Source: Diatrype stigma (lineage: Eukaryota > Ascomycota > Sordariomycetes > Xylariales > Diatrypaceae). Taken from it: a stretch of 64,000 bases of DNA. The translations under genes were made by a program, and so were the position numbers. A model generated the notes under the pieces. The model saw only the letters and a program-made list of their open reading frames with translations. It did not search any database and was not told the origin of the DNA. This document shows positions 12,957 to 22,946 of the stretch, piece by piece (the first letter of the stretch is position 1; every line of letters starts with the position of its first letter). The DNA lies in contig JAKJXP020000074.1 of NCBI GenBank assembly GCA_022225965.2, forward strand, positions 124,001-188,000, written 5' to 3'.

Positions 12957-14830
12957 ATTAATAAATATTCGGAAATCGCTAGGCCATTTATAGCCCTTAT
13001 AGGCGGTCCGAAAAACGAACGTATCGAATTATTCCCCAAAGCTATAGCAAATTAAAAGGCAATTCGCGAAATAATTATAATAACGTCCGTAATTCGAAAA
13101 TTCGATTGGCGCCGCCCGATTATTCTTAAGACAGACGCTTCGTAATAATTCGTCGGCGTAGCGCTATTATAACCCTATATAAAAGCAATAGGCGCCTTCG
13201 TTTTATATTTAATTGCTTATTTTTCGAAAAAACTTATAAAGATTTAATTATAATATTCCGCCTAAAAAAAAAAGCTTTTCGATATTATGCTGGCATTTTA
13301 GTATTAGCGGCATTAAATTAAAGGCGGCGATATAATAATAATTATTAATTACGAATTATTAAAAACAATTAATACGAAAGCCGAATAGTCGGTCCGTATG
13401 TTGCGCTTTTTCGATATTATCGAATATTTCGGAATTCGTATCGTATATCGTTCGGGCCGAACGAACGTTTTTGCCGATTACCTTTTAAGGCCTTAAGAAG
13501 CCGCAATAATAGCAGCCGAAAAAACCAAGCCAATTCGTTACGTCGATTAATTAAACCGATTAAATCTTTAAGCCATTTTCGAAACCTTTTTATATAATAT
13601 TCCTTTATTTTTAACTATATAACGAAAATGAATTAATAAGTACTTTATTATATATCGAAATAAGCTATATAAAGTAATTAGGTACGAAAAAATATCCGGT
13701 AACCCTCCGTATGTAAAGGGTACCGTTACGAAAGCGCAAACTTTATAAGAAATTCTCGAATACGATAAACTTTTAATATAATTGAAACGGATTTATTACG
13801 ACTAAAGCTATTCGATCGTTAAAATAACGCTTCGTAATACGTAAAAATAATTCTAGCATTCGGAAATCGTCCTTATTGCGTAGCAAATAATTATTAAATA
13901 CCCGGCTTATTAATTAATAAAAAAACCGAATTTCTTATTATTAAACTTGCAATCCGTATAATTTCCGGCATTCCTAATTAAATAAATAATCGACTATATG
14001 TCGATAAATTCGTTTACGATTTTTATAACTATTAAATACGTTACGGAATAAATAAAAGCTAACGTTATTCTTTCCGTTTAATTCGGAAATACGATCCTTA
14101 TACTTTTTCGTATCGGGCGTATTTACGATATCCCCAAAAAATAAATTAATAATAACGCCAGCGCCTTTAAAAATAAAGCCGCAAACGTTTAAAATAAAAA
14201 ATAAGGCTTTATCGTAAAAGCTATTATACCAGGGCGCCCGAAAAATAACGGAAAAATAAAGAAAATTAATAAGGACTTAAAGAAAATTATGTTACGCGAA
14301 TATTAAGCAAATCTTATGGCCCGTTTGTTGCCCGAATTATTATAACGAATGGTAATTATTTATAACCGCATTTTTAAGCCAAACGGTTATAGCTTATATT
14401 TTTTATTATTCGGCATAATTCCCTTTTAAGAATAAACCTTATTGGAATTTTATAAATATTTTTATAAACCGATAAAAAAAAAGGAATTCCAAAATAACAA
14501 GCTATTAATAACAAATTACGAAATACCGTTCGTAAGGGCCCGCTTTAATAATATAAAAGCGTTTCGTAATAAAATACGAACGTACTTTTAAAAAAAAAAG
14601 AATTTATTAAAACGTACGTTCCGGGCAATTGGATTTTTTGCATTCGTTAATGCCAAAAAAAATACGAACCCTATTACGACGGACCTTAAAACGTAATTAG
14701 CTATTATTTCGATAATACGTATTATTTACGAAATTCCGAAAAAATCCAATTATAAAACAAATATAACGAAACGAACTTATTTCCGGCCTTCGTAAAAAAC
14801 GGATATTCCGTATGTAATATGTAATATATA
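12957..14830 (+). pseudogene. Outer element RNase H–integrase remnant (right half)
   Basis: The outer pol frame resumes directly after the nested LTR: YSEIARPF…GGPKNERIELF, then the RNase H start PIILKTDAS with FVGVALL (about 13095–13175). Further on are an integrase zinc-finger/core region with IDYMSINSFT (about 13990–14030), a GRPKNNGKIKKIN block (about 14230) at the position of the catalytic Glu, and the integrase tail YNRIFKPNGYSLYFLLFG (about 14355–14410). All are broken by stops. Confidence 0.8.
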
Positions 14831-14925
14831 AATAAGTAATTTTTAAAATAAAATCGTCGGCGCTTAATAAAAAGGGAAATTAACGATAATAATTAAAAAC
14901 GATTATAATAAAAAAAAGGAATAAT

Positions 14926-15112
14926 TATAAATCCGGGCATTCCTTATAATGCCAAAGATCGGAAAATCGAAATATAAAATTCTAACAGCTTAAAGCGTAT
15001 AACTGTATTTAGCTTTAATTTAATAACCAATCCGAACCTTTAATATAATCCTAAGTGAATTGCTAATAGCAGTAATTCCCTAGGGGTTCGAAGGACCGGG
15101 CGCAGAAGCACA
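14926..15112 (+). repeat. Right LTR of the outer Ty3/gypsy element
   Basis: 187 bp; begins TATAAATCCGGGC (RIP-altered TGTGGATCC) and ends GAAGCACA. The last third keeps G/C bases that are A/T in the left copy, so RIP weakened toward this end. Immediately followed by TAGG, the presumed target-site duplication. Confidence 0.9.
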
Positions 15113-15274
15113 TAGGTACCACATACAGCCATGCCTCTTCTCATAAAGCGCACAACGCAAAAGGGCTAATTACCAGTTAAGTATCTGCTTATAGGCAACC
15201 CTATAGATGTAACCCTTTAGAAGTAGCAACCTCGACTCTCATACAAACCTCATCCGGTTCGTCCAACTAGCTTG

Positions 15275-15360
15275 TTCATGCAGTTCATGCAGTTCATGCA
15301 GTTCATGCAGTTCATGCAGTTCATGCAGTTCATGCAGTTCATGCAGTTCATGCAGTTCAT
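15275..15360 (+). repeat. 9-bp minisatellite TTCATGCAG, nine copies plus a partial
   Basis: Nine perfect head-to-tail copies of TTCATGCAG from 15275 to 15355, followed by a partial TTCATG. In the frame of the downstream gene every unit reads Phe-Met-Gln, so the array supplies a series of in-frame ATGs just ahead of the preferred start at 15359. Confidence 0.95.
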
Positions 15361-16940
15361 GGCAAGAGCATATGCACCAATCCCCGCCAGCCTAGTATCT
15401 TTCAGGTCATTACCGCTACCGCTACCATTACCGTTACCATTACTCTTCCACACGCTACGGCGGGGACTCACCACCACCACCACCACCCAGTCAGGCGCAG
15501 GCAACGGCAGCCACAGTAACAGGCACAACAACAGCAGGAACGGGAGACAAGCGCATAGTCATCCATTCTGGCAGCATCTCGCCACCTCTCCGCATATCTC
15601 CTTCGCAAAAGGCAAGCAGCAGCAGCAGCAGCGCCGGCGATTTAGTGGTATGGCTGCAGCAGCAGGGAAAGGAGGCGGCGATGACCGCTTCGAGGAAATG
15701 GCCGAGCGCGTCATGGACTCGAGTTCCGGCAGCAGGGGTAAGAGAGGTGGTGGTGGAAGGGGAGGGCGTCGAGGCGGAGGCAGAGGCGGAGGAGGCAGCA
15801 GTGCCCAGGACCGCGACTTCGTGCTCTCCAAGGCGCTGTCGACACTGCTGAGGCATCAGGCCCAGAACGCGGGCATCAAGCTGGATGCCGAGGGATTCGC
15901 GCCGCTGGATAAGGTGGTGAGTTTCTTGTCTTTCTATAGCATTCTTTTCGTCTTCGCCGTTGAAAAAACATACCATATGTGGTTTTCCGGTGGTCGGCTT
16001 TCCCTCGGGTGCACATGGCACTTGACTATTAGATATCTGACTAACCCACCCGCCAACCAACCAAAAGCTGCAATGGCCGCGCATCCGCTCCCTGAACCCG
16101 ACGGTCGCCGAGATCAAGGCGGCCGTCTCGGACAGCGCCAAGCAGCGGTTCGCGCTGAAGCCGAACCCGGAGGTCGTTGCCGACGACGACGACAACGACA
16201 ACCCGGCCTCCTGGCTCATCCGCGCCAACCAGGGCCACAGCATCGCGCTGGCCTCCGAGGGCCTCCACACGCCCATCACGCTCGAGGCCCAGAACATCCC
16301 CGCCATCGTCGTCCACGGCACCTACTTCGCCTTCTGGGACGCCATCCTGGCGGCCGGCGGGCTGCGCCGCATGGGCCGCACCCACGTCCACTTCGGCACG
16401 GGCTTGCTGCCATCCGATGCCAGTGGCAGCAGCAGCAGCAAAACCACCGCGGGAGAGGGCCTTGCGAGCGAAGAGCAGAAGCGGGAGCAGGAGCGGGAGC
16501 AGCGGGAAGCGGACGAGGAGGAAGAAGAGGCAAAGAAGATCGCGGCGGCGGCGGCGGCGGCGACGGGCGCGGCGCCCGGCAGCAAGCCGCAGGTCATCAG
16601 CGGCATGCGCAGCGACGCGGAGCTGCTGGTCTTCGTGGACGTAGAGCAGAGCCTGAGGGACGGCGGCGAGGACGGGATGAAGTGGTGGATCAGCGCCAAC
16701 GGCGTGGTGCTGACCGAGGGCGACGCGGACGGCGTCGTGCCCCTGCGGTACTTCAAGGAGGTCCGGGGCCGCCGGCAGGGCGTCGGCGTCCTGTGGCGCG
16801 ACGGCGAGAAGGTTGCGGACCTGCCGGATGGCGTGGTCAAGAGGGTGCCGATGGGGAAGACGGGCGGGGGCGAGAGGAGTGGGGGTGGTGGGAAGGGGAG
16901 AGGGGGGAAAGGGCAGAGGCAGGGGCGAGGTGGTCGGTAG
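15359..16940 (+). CDS. TPT1: tRNA 2'-phosphotransferase (Tpt1/KptA family)
   Basis: Removes the 2'-phosphate left at the splice junction by fungal tRNA ligase, transferring it to NAD+. Two exons, 15359–15916 and 16068–16940, with intron 15917–16067 (GTGAGT, branch CTAAC at 16041). Family motifs are in order: LSKALSTLLRHQAQ (about residue 155–170, catalytic Arg-His), KQRFAL, IRANQGHS (second Arg), HGTYFAFWDAIL, GMGRT-like GLRRMGRTHVHF, and VISGMR…LLVFVD (third Arg) then GVVLTEGD. About 476 aa from this start, long for the family (usually 200–350), because of a Gly/Arg-rich RGG-like insert before the catalytic domain and an acidic/Ala-rich loop inside it. The start is uncertain: 15359 is the last ATG of the minisatellite; 15650 is an alternative giving about 379 aa. 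No Asp or Glu occurs between 15359 and about 15670, consistent either with a mitochondrial presequence or with untranslated sequence. Confidence 0.9.
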
Positions 16941-18768
16941 TAACAGTTGAGTAGGTAGGCAGGTAGGTAGGTGAAGCTCGAGATCAGATGTGTGGGCTTG
17001 TTTGATGGCAATAGTAACCACCCCCAACCCCGGAGTCATCGATTCATACCCGTGGTTCAATGGTTCGCGTGCATTGCATTGCTGTGTCTACGGTATGGCG
17101 TAACTATGAACTAGAGTGTTGGTAGGACTACGCATACTGAGCTTGATTATGCTATCCAGGTCTACGCGTACGCAGGACTACGGTGCGTTGCTGAGCTATT
17201 ACCTATTGACTCCGCCCCCGGCGACTCTTCCTGGGCAGGTACCGCGGCACTAGCTTGATACTGGAATACGAAACGGCCGATGCGTGGACTGCCATCAGAG
17301 CATAAGAGCTGTGAAGGGAAAAGGGGGAAGGGGGGAAGACACCAAAATACGTGTATAATATAGAGAAACTCACAGGCGGAAAGGGGGGAAATGTGACCTC
17401 CCTGCATCCAAGCAGGATTTACTACTGATCATCACACACCCTCCCCTTCCCATAATGGTTTCATTTGATATTCGTATATCGGCACAAGCCTTCTTCAAAG
17501 TACACAGGGTCCCGTTTGCATTTGACAGACCAAGTCTAATATACTTGCTGACCAGCAAACTATGTCGGATACCTACTGTCGTCTCTTGTGCGTATGTAAT
17601 TGGGCCTTACCACACCCCTTACTTAGTGAATGATCCTCCACTTGATTCATATCAGCAGGAACAACACCTGTTATCTACCCGGTAATTGCCATCTCGATCC
17701 TTTTATGTTCCACCTATATATGCATCGCAAACTCACCAGTACCGATACAAATACCCTCCCACCAACAGATATTCCTCCATCCAAGACATCGCCATAGGCG
17801 ATAATAATATGATTTCTCTACTCCAAAAGCTGGGGAGATATTAGATCAGGGGAATCACCTAGGTTCATACGGCGGCTATCGAAGTGTCTTTCACTAGACA
17901 GGCAGGCTTTCTCGTTTGGATACGGCGGCGGAACAGAGTAGCGGCCGTTTCGTGCCGTAGACAAGCGCCGCAGTCCGGTGCCGCAGCTACTCAATGCAAC
18001 CTACAGCCATCATGACTCGACTACGAGCTCATCCCTTGATTACTCAAGGCATCACTATAGCAGGCGGCGGATTTGGTTTCTAGAAAGCAGAATGAACCCT
18101 ACTTGCAGCAACTAATTAGCTGCTATAAGCAATTAAAAGGGGCAAAAGCAAGCCTGCAGGGGAGTCCTAACAGCTTGCAGCTGTTATAAGTTACCTAGGT
18201 GCCTACATATATGTAGCTATTGCAAGCCACCTAGCTGGTAACTATAAGGTAAGCCACCGAACGAAGCGCGCTCGGGCAGCTCCAGGGCTGGCACTAAACG
18301 CTTGCGGCGCAGCTGTATGTGGCACTTAACACTTGGGCTATTAATACCTAGGTATGCTCCTTCGCACCGAAGGAGGAGCCTCGAGTACCTAGCGCTAATC
18401 CTAATACGCGTTCAAATCTCTGGCCTGCCCGGCCACTCACCTGGCAGGCCGGATGGAGTTATACGTAATTAGGCTTAACACATGCTAAATTAATCTCGAC
18501 GCTGAGATTAGTACGGGGGAGGCCCGTTTACGAGGCGGCACAGCGCCTGAAGATAAGTTAGAGAAGGCGGTATTCCGACGAGAGCGGTATGAAAACCAAT
18601 CGATTAGATGATTGGGAAATGCTACGAAGAAATATAAATACATGAGGATGTCCCGTCCAGAGGCGCAACATTCTTGGACAGCAGACCTTCCAAACAACCA
18701 AACAGATTCTATTGGAACATCTCTTTCCGGTACACGACCAAGCTAACACGACCCACACCACTGTCACG
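16941..18768. other. Intergenic, no gene supported
   Basis: Mixed-composition sequence between TPT1 and the first secreted-protein gene. It holds three ACCTAGGT palindromes (17857, 18193, 18346) and a repeat-like stretch at about 18110–18475 whose ends are weakly inverted (CTAATTAGCTGC / TACGTAATTAG). No convincing reading frame. Confidence 0.5.
18633..18640 (+). promoter_or_regulatory. TATA box candidate for the secreted-protein gene at 18769
   Basis: TATAAATA, 129 bp upstream of the ATG, the right orientation and distance for a fungal core promoter. Not tested. Confidence 0.4.
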
Positions 18769-19097
18769 ATGAAGCTCACAGTTCTCCTCTGCACTCTCAT
18801 GACCGCCGTCGCGGTGAACGCGGTAGCCGTCGAACCTAGAGACACCTGCGGCAACGGCTCCAGTGGTTCCCAACGGCGTACGGGCAGTCCGTGCTTAGCT
18901 TCCAATGGAGACAAACACTTCTGCGGTTGCGATAGGTCCGGAGTGGTATGTTGACACATCCAGACTGGGATTTCCGCTCGTTGCTGACCAAAATCTCCTT
19001 GAAACAGGTTCAATGCAAGGATGGTCATTGGACAGAGATCCAGGACTGCGGCGGTGGCACATGCCACAGCGAAACCTATGGGCAATCCATCTGCTAG
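18769..19097 (+). CDS. Small secreted cysteine-rich protein, 88 aa
   Basis: Two exons, 18769–18945 and 19008–19097, with a 62-nt intron (GTATGT, branch GCTGACC near 18983, acceptor ACAG). Start chosen at the ATG that opens directly into a signal peptide (MKLTVLLCTLMTAVAV…, cleavage likely after an Ala around residue 18–20). The mature part is about 68 residues with eight cysteines, including a CGC motif and the order C…C…C-x-C…C…C-x4-C…C with the last cysteine as the final residue. An even cysteine number and a C-terminal Cys suggest four disulphides. I do not recognise the family. Secreted, small, Cys-rich proteins in fungi are commonly host- or competitor-directed effectors or antimicrobial proteins, but nothing in the sequence identifies a target. 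The splice join preserves frame and adds the last four cysteines, which supports the model. Confidence 0.75.
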
Positions 19098-21153
19098 AAT
19101 GGCATAGCATCAGTGCTTGCCTTTGGACTGGCGCGGGATGTTGATTGATCCCTATTCGAGCTTTACTGGGCTGCCATTGCTGATGTGCTTTCCCTGCCTA
19201 CAAGCCCAAGTGTAAAATGGACTCTGAGGGAGCGTTGTGGAAGGAGAGTTGCTGGAAGAAGTTGCTAAGCAGTCGTTGGAGAGACTCAGCATCAACCGAT
19301 AGGCTGGGATTCAAACAAAAACCTTATGTATCGTTCGGTTCTTGTTAGATATTTACATTCTTAGAGTGCTGTCAGTTAGCCATCAAGCAATTTTAAGCAT
19401 TGTTAAGCTCAATTTGAGCGAGCGAGCATCTGCTATATCCGTGATTGTCCCCAAGTACACTGCTTATCAGGGGTAAATACATAATCCATAGCGCGTGAAC
19501 TTTTCTGCGTTCTTGGCAACGGTTCCTGCTAAACCCAAGTATCACTGTTCTAGCTGCTGTCAGGTTTTCCAAAGGATCCATATGGTTCATTACTAGGTAA
19601 TGAAAGGAAGGCAAGAAGCAAACGCTTCCCAGCTTGCTTGAATACTAATTGCCTGAAGGAATCTCTAAGGAATTCTTTCCTATTGTTGCAAGCTGCCCGT
19701 TGTTCTTTAGCTTATCTAAGGCGTTCACTTTTCCTTATCCCTCAGCTCCTAGTTAGGAACCCACACCTTCACGCACTATGGATTACAATCCCGGTTTATA
19801 GGAAATAGGGGTAGTAGTGACCCACATAGACCCTGTTATAGTCGGGTTTATAGACGACAAGGATTTCAAAGGATCGTTCCCGCCTCTTAGATCTTTTAAT
19901 AGGTAGCTGCTGCTTTACCAGAGCACAAGGTATTGCAACAGGCTGTGCCTAGCTTCAAGTGCCAATCATGTAATTAGCAACCATCCCGCATCTTCACTGC
20001 TGTTAGGGGATGGTATTAAATAAGTCGAAGGCTCCACAAGGCCCCACCCGAACTTACCATCGACAGCAAGAAAAATAACAACTTCGGGATATCACTTAGG
20101 GGGGTTATCTATAGGGGCTGTTCATCAGGGGACTGCCCGTAGCTAGACATCGTCGCACGCAAGCCGGTAGCCCGGGCACGGCACAAGCCGGCCGTCCACT
20201 CGGAACCCGATTTACCGCTAATGGCTATACATCTTTCTGTCAAACAGCTACTGCCGTGGAGTGGGATGGGTCATTGTAGTCAGATATTCAGAGGGAAGGA
20301 ATCAAACTAAGGGCTGTGGAACAGTATCACTGTCAGATAAGGAGATTGTGTTCGGAATAAGGTTAACTTAGGTGTATCATCGTATTGGGTGGTTTTGCAG
20401 GTACAGTTTAGCACGTGCAAAAGCTCAGTTCCCGCGCCCCCTATTCGGTGTGCTACAGTACATCTGATTAACTCAAGCAATACAACTACAGATTAGCACT
20501 CCTTGTATCTGACAGTCCGGGTACCATTGATTACTGTAAAAGAATACTCGATATATAACCAGACATACGTGGATTGAGCCGTTGTGGCGTCAAGTCTGGC
20601 CAGACAAACTGTTCCGCCCTAGTGATAGAACAGCGGCTAAATAGGCGGAACTCTGTGGACACGCCACCGCTGTTTTTTGGTCGTGGAGTGTCCGCACACG
20701 TCCGGTCGTGGGGTTGTCCGTTGCAATATGTTTCAAGATCTTTGAAAAAGAGTGGCGTGAAACAACTGTTGTCCTCCCAAGAATGGTGCTTAAGCAGGTC
20801 CCCGTAATATCAACTGATACGACACTGGCGATTTTACTTGAAAATGCGAATAATTAGGTAGATAACATTCCCTATGTGACCATAAGTCATTTCATGTTTT
20901 CTCACAAGGACTTAGGTTTATCTTACAACGTTGCCAGCGCTGTGATACGTCACATACATATCCAACACAGATATGAGTTTGATATGAAAGTATATGAGCT
21001 TTCCGATCATGATGCCTTAGAAGCTGCCTATCCAACCCAACTTGGTCCTCAGAGAAACGCATATCTCCTCTTGACACCTCCTGATGTTTGTTCCCATTGT
21101 GACAGTTAGATGGATACACACACGACGTGGTAACCGTTTTCGCACCCTTCCGT
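19098..21153. other. Intergenic, no gene supported
   Basis: About 2 kb without a convincing coding sequence. A frame at 20574–20807 has no recognisable features. Composition is not RIP-like. Nothing else identified. Confidence 0.5.
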
Positions 21154-21537
21154 TCAACAGTTGTTCAACCAACATTCCTCTGCCTGGATGCGAAAGGAGT
21201 TCGAGTAGTTGTACGCCGTGATGTCCCAACAGTCGGTAAATTCCGGCATCCATATGCAATCCGTCTGACACGGGCAGTCCTCGCCGGCAGACATCACTAT
21301 GGAGTAGACCCAGGGGATATAGTTGCCGTGAAACTTGATGGCCTTGCGGCCGCTCTCGTTGAGGCAACCGGGGTTGACGGTCTGAACAGGTATTCCACAG
21401 TCTGTGCAATTTAGGTCGCTGCAGAATTGAACCCACATTGATGTCGAGGCTGCGGTATCGTTTGTCGGAAGAGCGAGAGATAGAGGGGCAAGGGCCACAG
21501 CGACAATCGCAACGATGGTCTTCTTAATGGAAAACAT
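21154..21537 (-). CDS. Small secreted cysteine-rich protein, 127 aa
   Basis: Single exon. The N-terminus MFSIKKTIVAIVAVALAPLS is a classical signal peptide, cleavage probably after ALA around residue 22. The mature chain of about 105 residues has ten cysteines, with CSDLNCTDCG near the start, CPC in the middle and Cys as the final residue, plus several Trp and three N-x-S/T sequons (NDT, NCT, NES). Unrelated in cysteine spacing to the gene at 18769. Family not recognised; a secreted effector or antimicrobial role is possible but unproven. Upstream on the same strand are a (TTG)n/(CTG)n-type repeat, read as CAA/CAG on this strand, in the presumed 5' UTR (21571–21615 on +) and a TATATAG. Confidence 0.8.
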   Translation of the reverse strand: MFSIKKTIVAIVAVALAPLSLALPTNDTAASTSMWVQFCSDLNCTDCGIPVQTVNPGCLNESGRKAIKFHGNYIPWVYSIVMSAGEDCPCQTDCIWMPEFTDCWDITAYNYSNSFRIQAEECWLNNC

Positions 21538-21570
21538 ATTGTGGGGTGTAATTTTTGGTTTAGTTTAGTT

Positions 21571-21615
21571 TGTTGTTGTTGTTGCTGCTGCTGCTGTTTT
21601 TGCTGTTCTTGTTGT
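21571..21615 (-). repeat. Trinucleotide repeat in presumed 5' UTR
   Basis: GTT units then GCT units on the plus strand (CAA/CAG on the gene strand), beginning about 35 nt upstream of the ATG at 21537. Confidence 0.7.
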
Positions 21616-21652
21616 TTTGTCGATCAGTGAGGTAAAGAGTTTGGTTGGTACC

Positions 21653-21659
21653 TATATAG
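21653..21659 (-). promoter_or_regulatory. TATA box candidate for the secreted-protein gene ending at 21154
   Basis: CTATATAG palindromic core about 115 bp upstream of the ATG on the gene strand. Confidence 0.35.
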
Positions 21660-22946
21660 AGGGCGGTGGTGTGGAAAGGCAATGGTTGAACTGGAAGTTC
21701 ACACGCCAGAACATGTTCTTATATGCCCGAAGAATAGAGTCCTCTTGTCGCATTAGAGTTTACTGTCACGCGAATAGCATAACACTCAATTGTGGTGTAT
21801 GGACACCCCTCATCGTGATCTGTAGCAATATAGCAGCGTCTCACTTGACTATGCGCACTTGATGGTTTCCAGTCATTGAGTTGGTGTCTCCTCCGAGATG
21901 GGACGGCTCAGAAGTGAGCGCACCTTAGGGAATGCTGACAAGTTGTGTGAGTGGGAAGCTGTCCACAAGGCATTGTATACACCGAGCATCCGGTGGCCTC
22001 GCTTTAGACTTCAAGAATCACGGAGTCTGGTTATTGTTGAAACAGGTGAGTCTGCGGGCGTTCTTCCGTGCCTCTCCACAAAAAAGCATAACTGGCAGTT
22101 CTTGAAACGAGTGTCCGGTTCACTGATCACTCATTTCATGTCCACGTGTCCGTCCAAGCAGAGAAGGGGCATTTCCGTGATCCCTGGATGGCTCTTCTTA
22201 AGGCCGCCACCCTTTCATCTAGGTCAAGGGATACGCATCCCGAGAGCACTGACGCCGATCTTGAAGATAGATCAAGTTTGACTCGACGCTCCTTGTTATA
22301 CAAAGCGTGAGCTTGCGTATCAAACCTTTATGCTTGACTTGAGACTACTTCACGTAAAGTGTCTTTTAGGGGCAATATTAGGCTCACAAGGTACGGTCAT
22401 ATATGTAATACTTAAACCAATACTTTTCTTGGACTCCGCGAATATCATTTCATAACATTCACATCCGGTTAAACACATCCCGCAACGAAAACCCCATTCT
22501 TCTATACGGGCAAAACTCCGAAACCAGTATTGACTCTTGTTTAGCGCTCCACTCTGCTTTCCTCTCTCCCTGGTTGTTGAACTAGTATCTAAGATTGTCG
22601 TCTGGGGACAATGACGATTGCAGCAAATCAGAGTACGGCAATGGGGGGATTCTGGGATACCGTTTCACTGGGAGAGGATGACACTGCTTACACAGAATTC
22701 CAACATAAGAAGAGCCTTTGAGGCCTGTTGTGCCGCATCTACAAGTCGACGCAGTTTATTGGACGACCCTTCGAATATTACATGGACATCCAAATTAGCA
22801 ACGTAGAAAGTTTCATATCGACTTATGTACAACTAGACCTGCCGATGCTGATGCTAACAATAGGAGGAAAATCGCAATGTAGGCGAGATTGAGCCTCAAA
22901 ATGAGGCTTGTAGACATGGGTAACGTAAGTAAGAACACTACCATCG
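21660..22946. other. Intergenic, no gene supported
   Basis: A 127-codon open frame at 21898–22281 (+) has no start context, domain or composition typical of a gene here. Nothing else seen. Confidence 0.5.

Larger units (their letters stand above)
3461..15112 (+). mobile_element. RIP-degraded Ty3/gypsy LTR retrotransposon interrupted by a nested copia element
   Basis: Two 187-bp direct repeats (3461–3647 and 14926–15112) align without gaps; differences are almost entirely C/T and G/A. Ends are TG…CA after allowing for RIP, and the 4 bp TAGG lies immediately outside both ends (3457–3460 and 15113–15116). A purine-rich tract (about 14911–14925) precedes the right LTR as expected for plus-strand priming. 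Removing the nested insertion leaves about 5.55 kb, a normal length for a fungal Ty3/gypsy element. Coding remnants occur in the order Gag, CCHC zinc knuckle, protease, reverse transcriptase, RNase H, integrase, which is the Ty3 order. Every frame is broken by stop codons, mostly TAA/TAG where CAA/CAG would be expected. The element is dead and presumably heterochromatic. Confidence 0.9.

Noticed and set aside
15275..15360. Regular repeat array considered as CRISPR
   Set aside because: Units are 9 bp, contiguous, without spacers, in a eukaryotic genome.
15250..15531. Minus-strand frame with repeated Cys-Met-Asn
   Set aside because: Produced by the antisense reading of the 9-bp minisatellite; no other support.
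16041..17060. 339-codon minus-strand frame opposite TPT1
   Set aside because: Antisense of the GC-rich TPT1 exon 2; Arg/Ala/His-rich composition without domains, while the plus strand has clear Tpt1 motifs.
18110..18475. Possible MITE with inverted ends
   Set aside because: The terminal match is short and imperfect and no target-site duplication is evident; kept only as a note in the intergenic entry.
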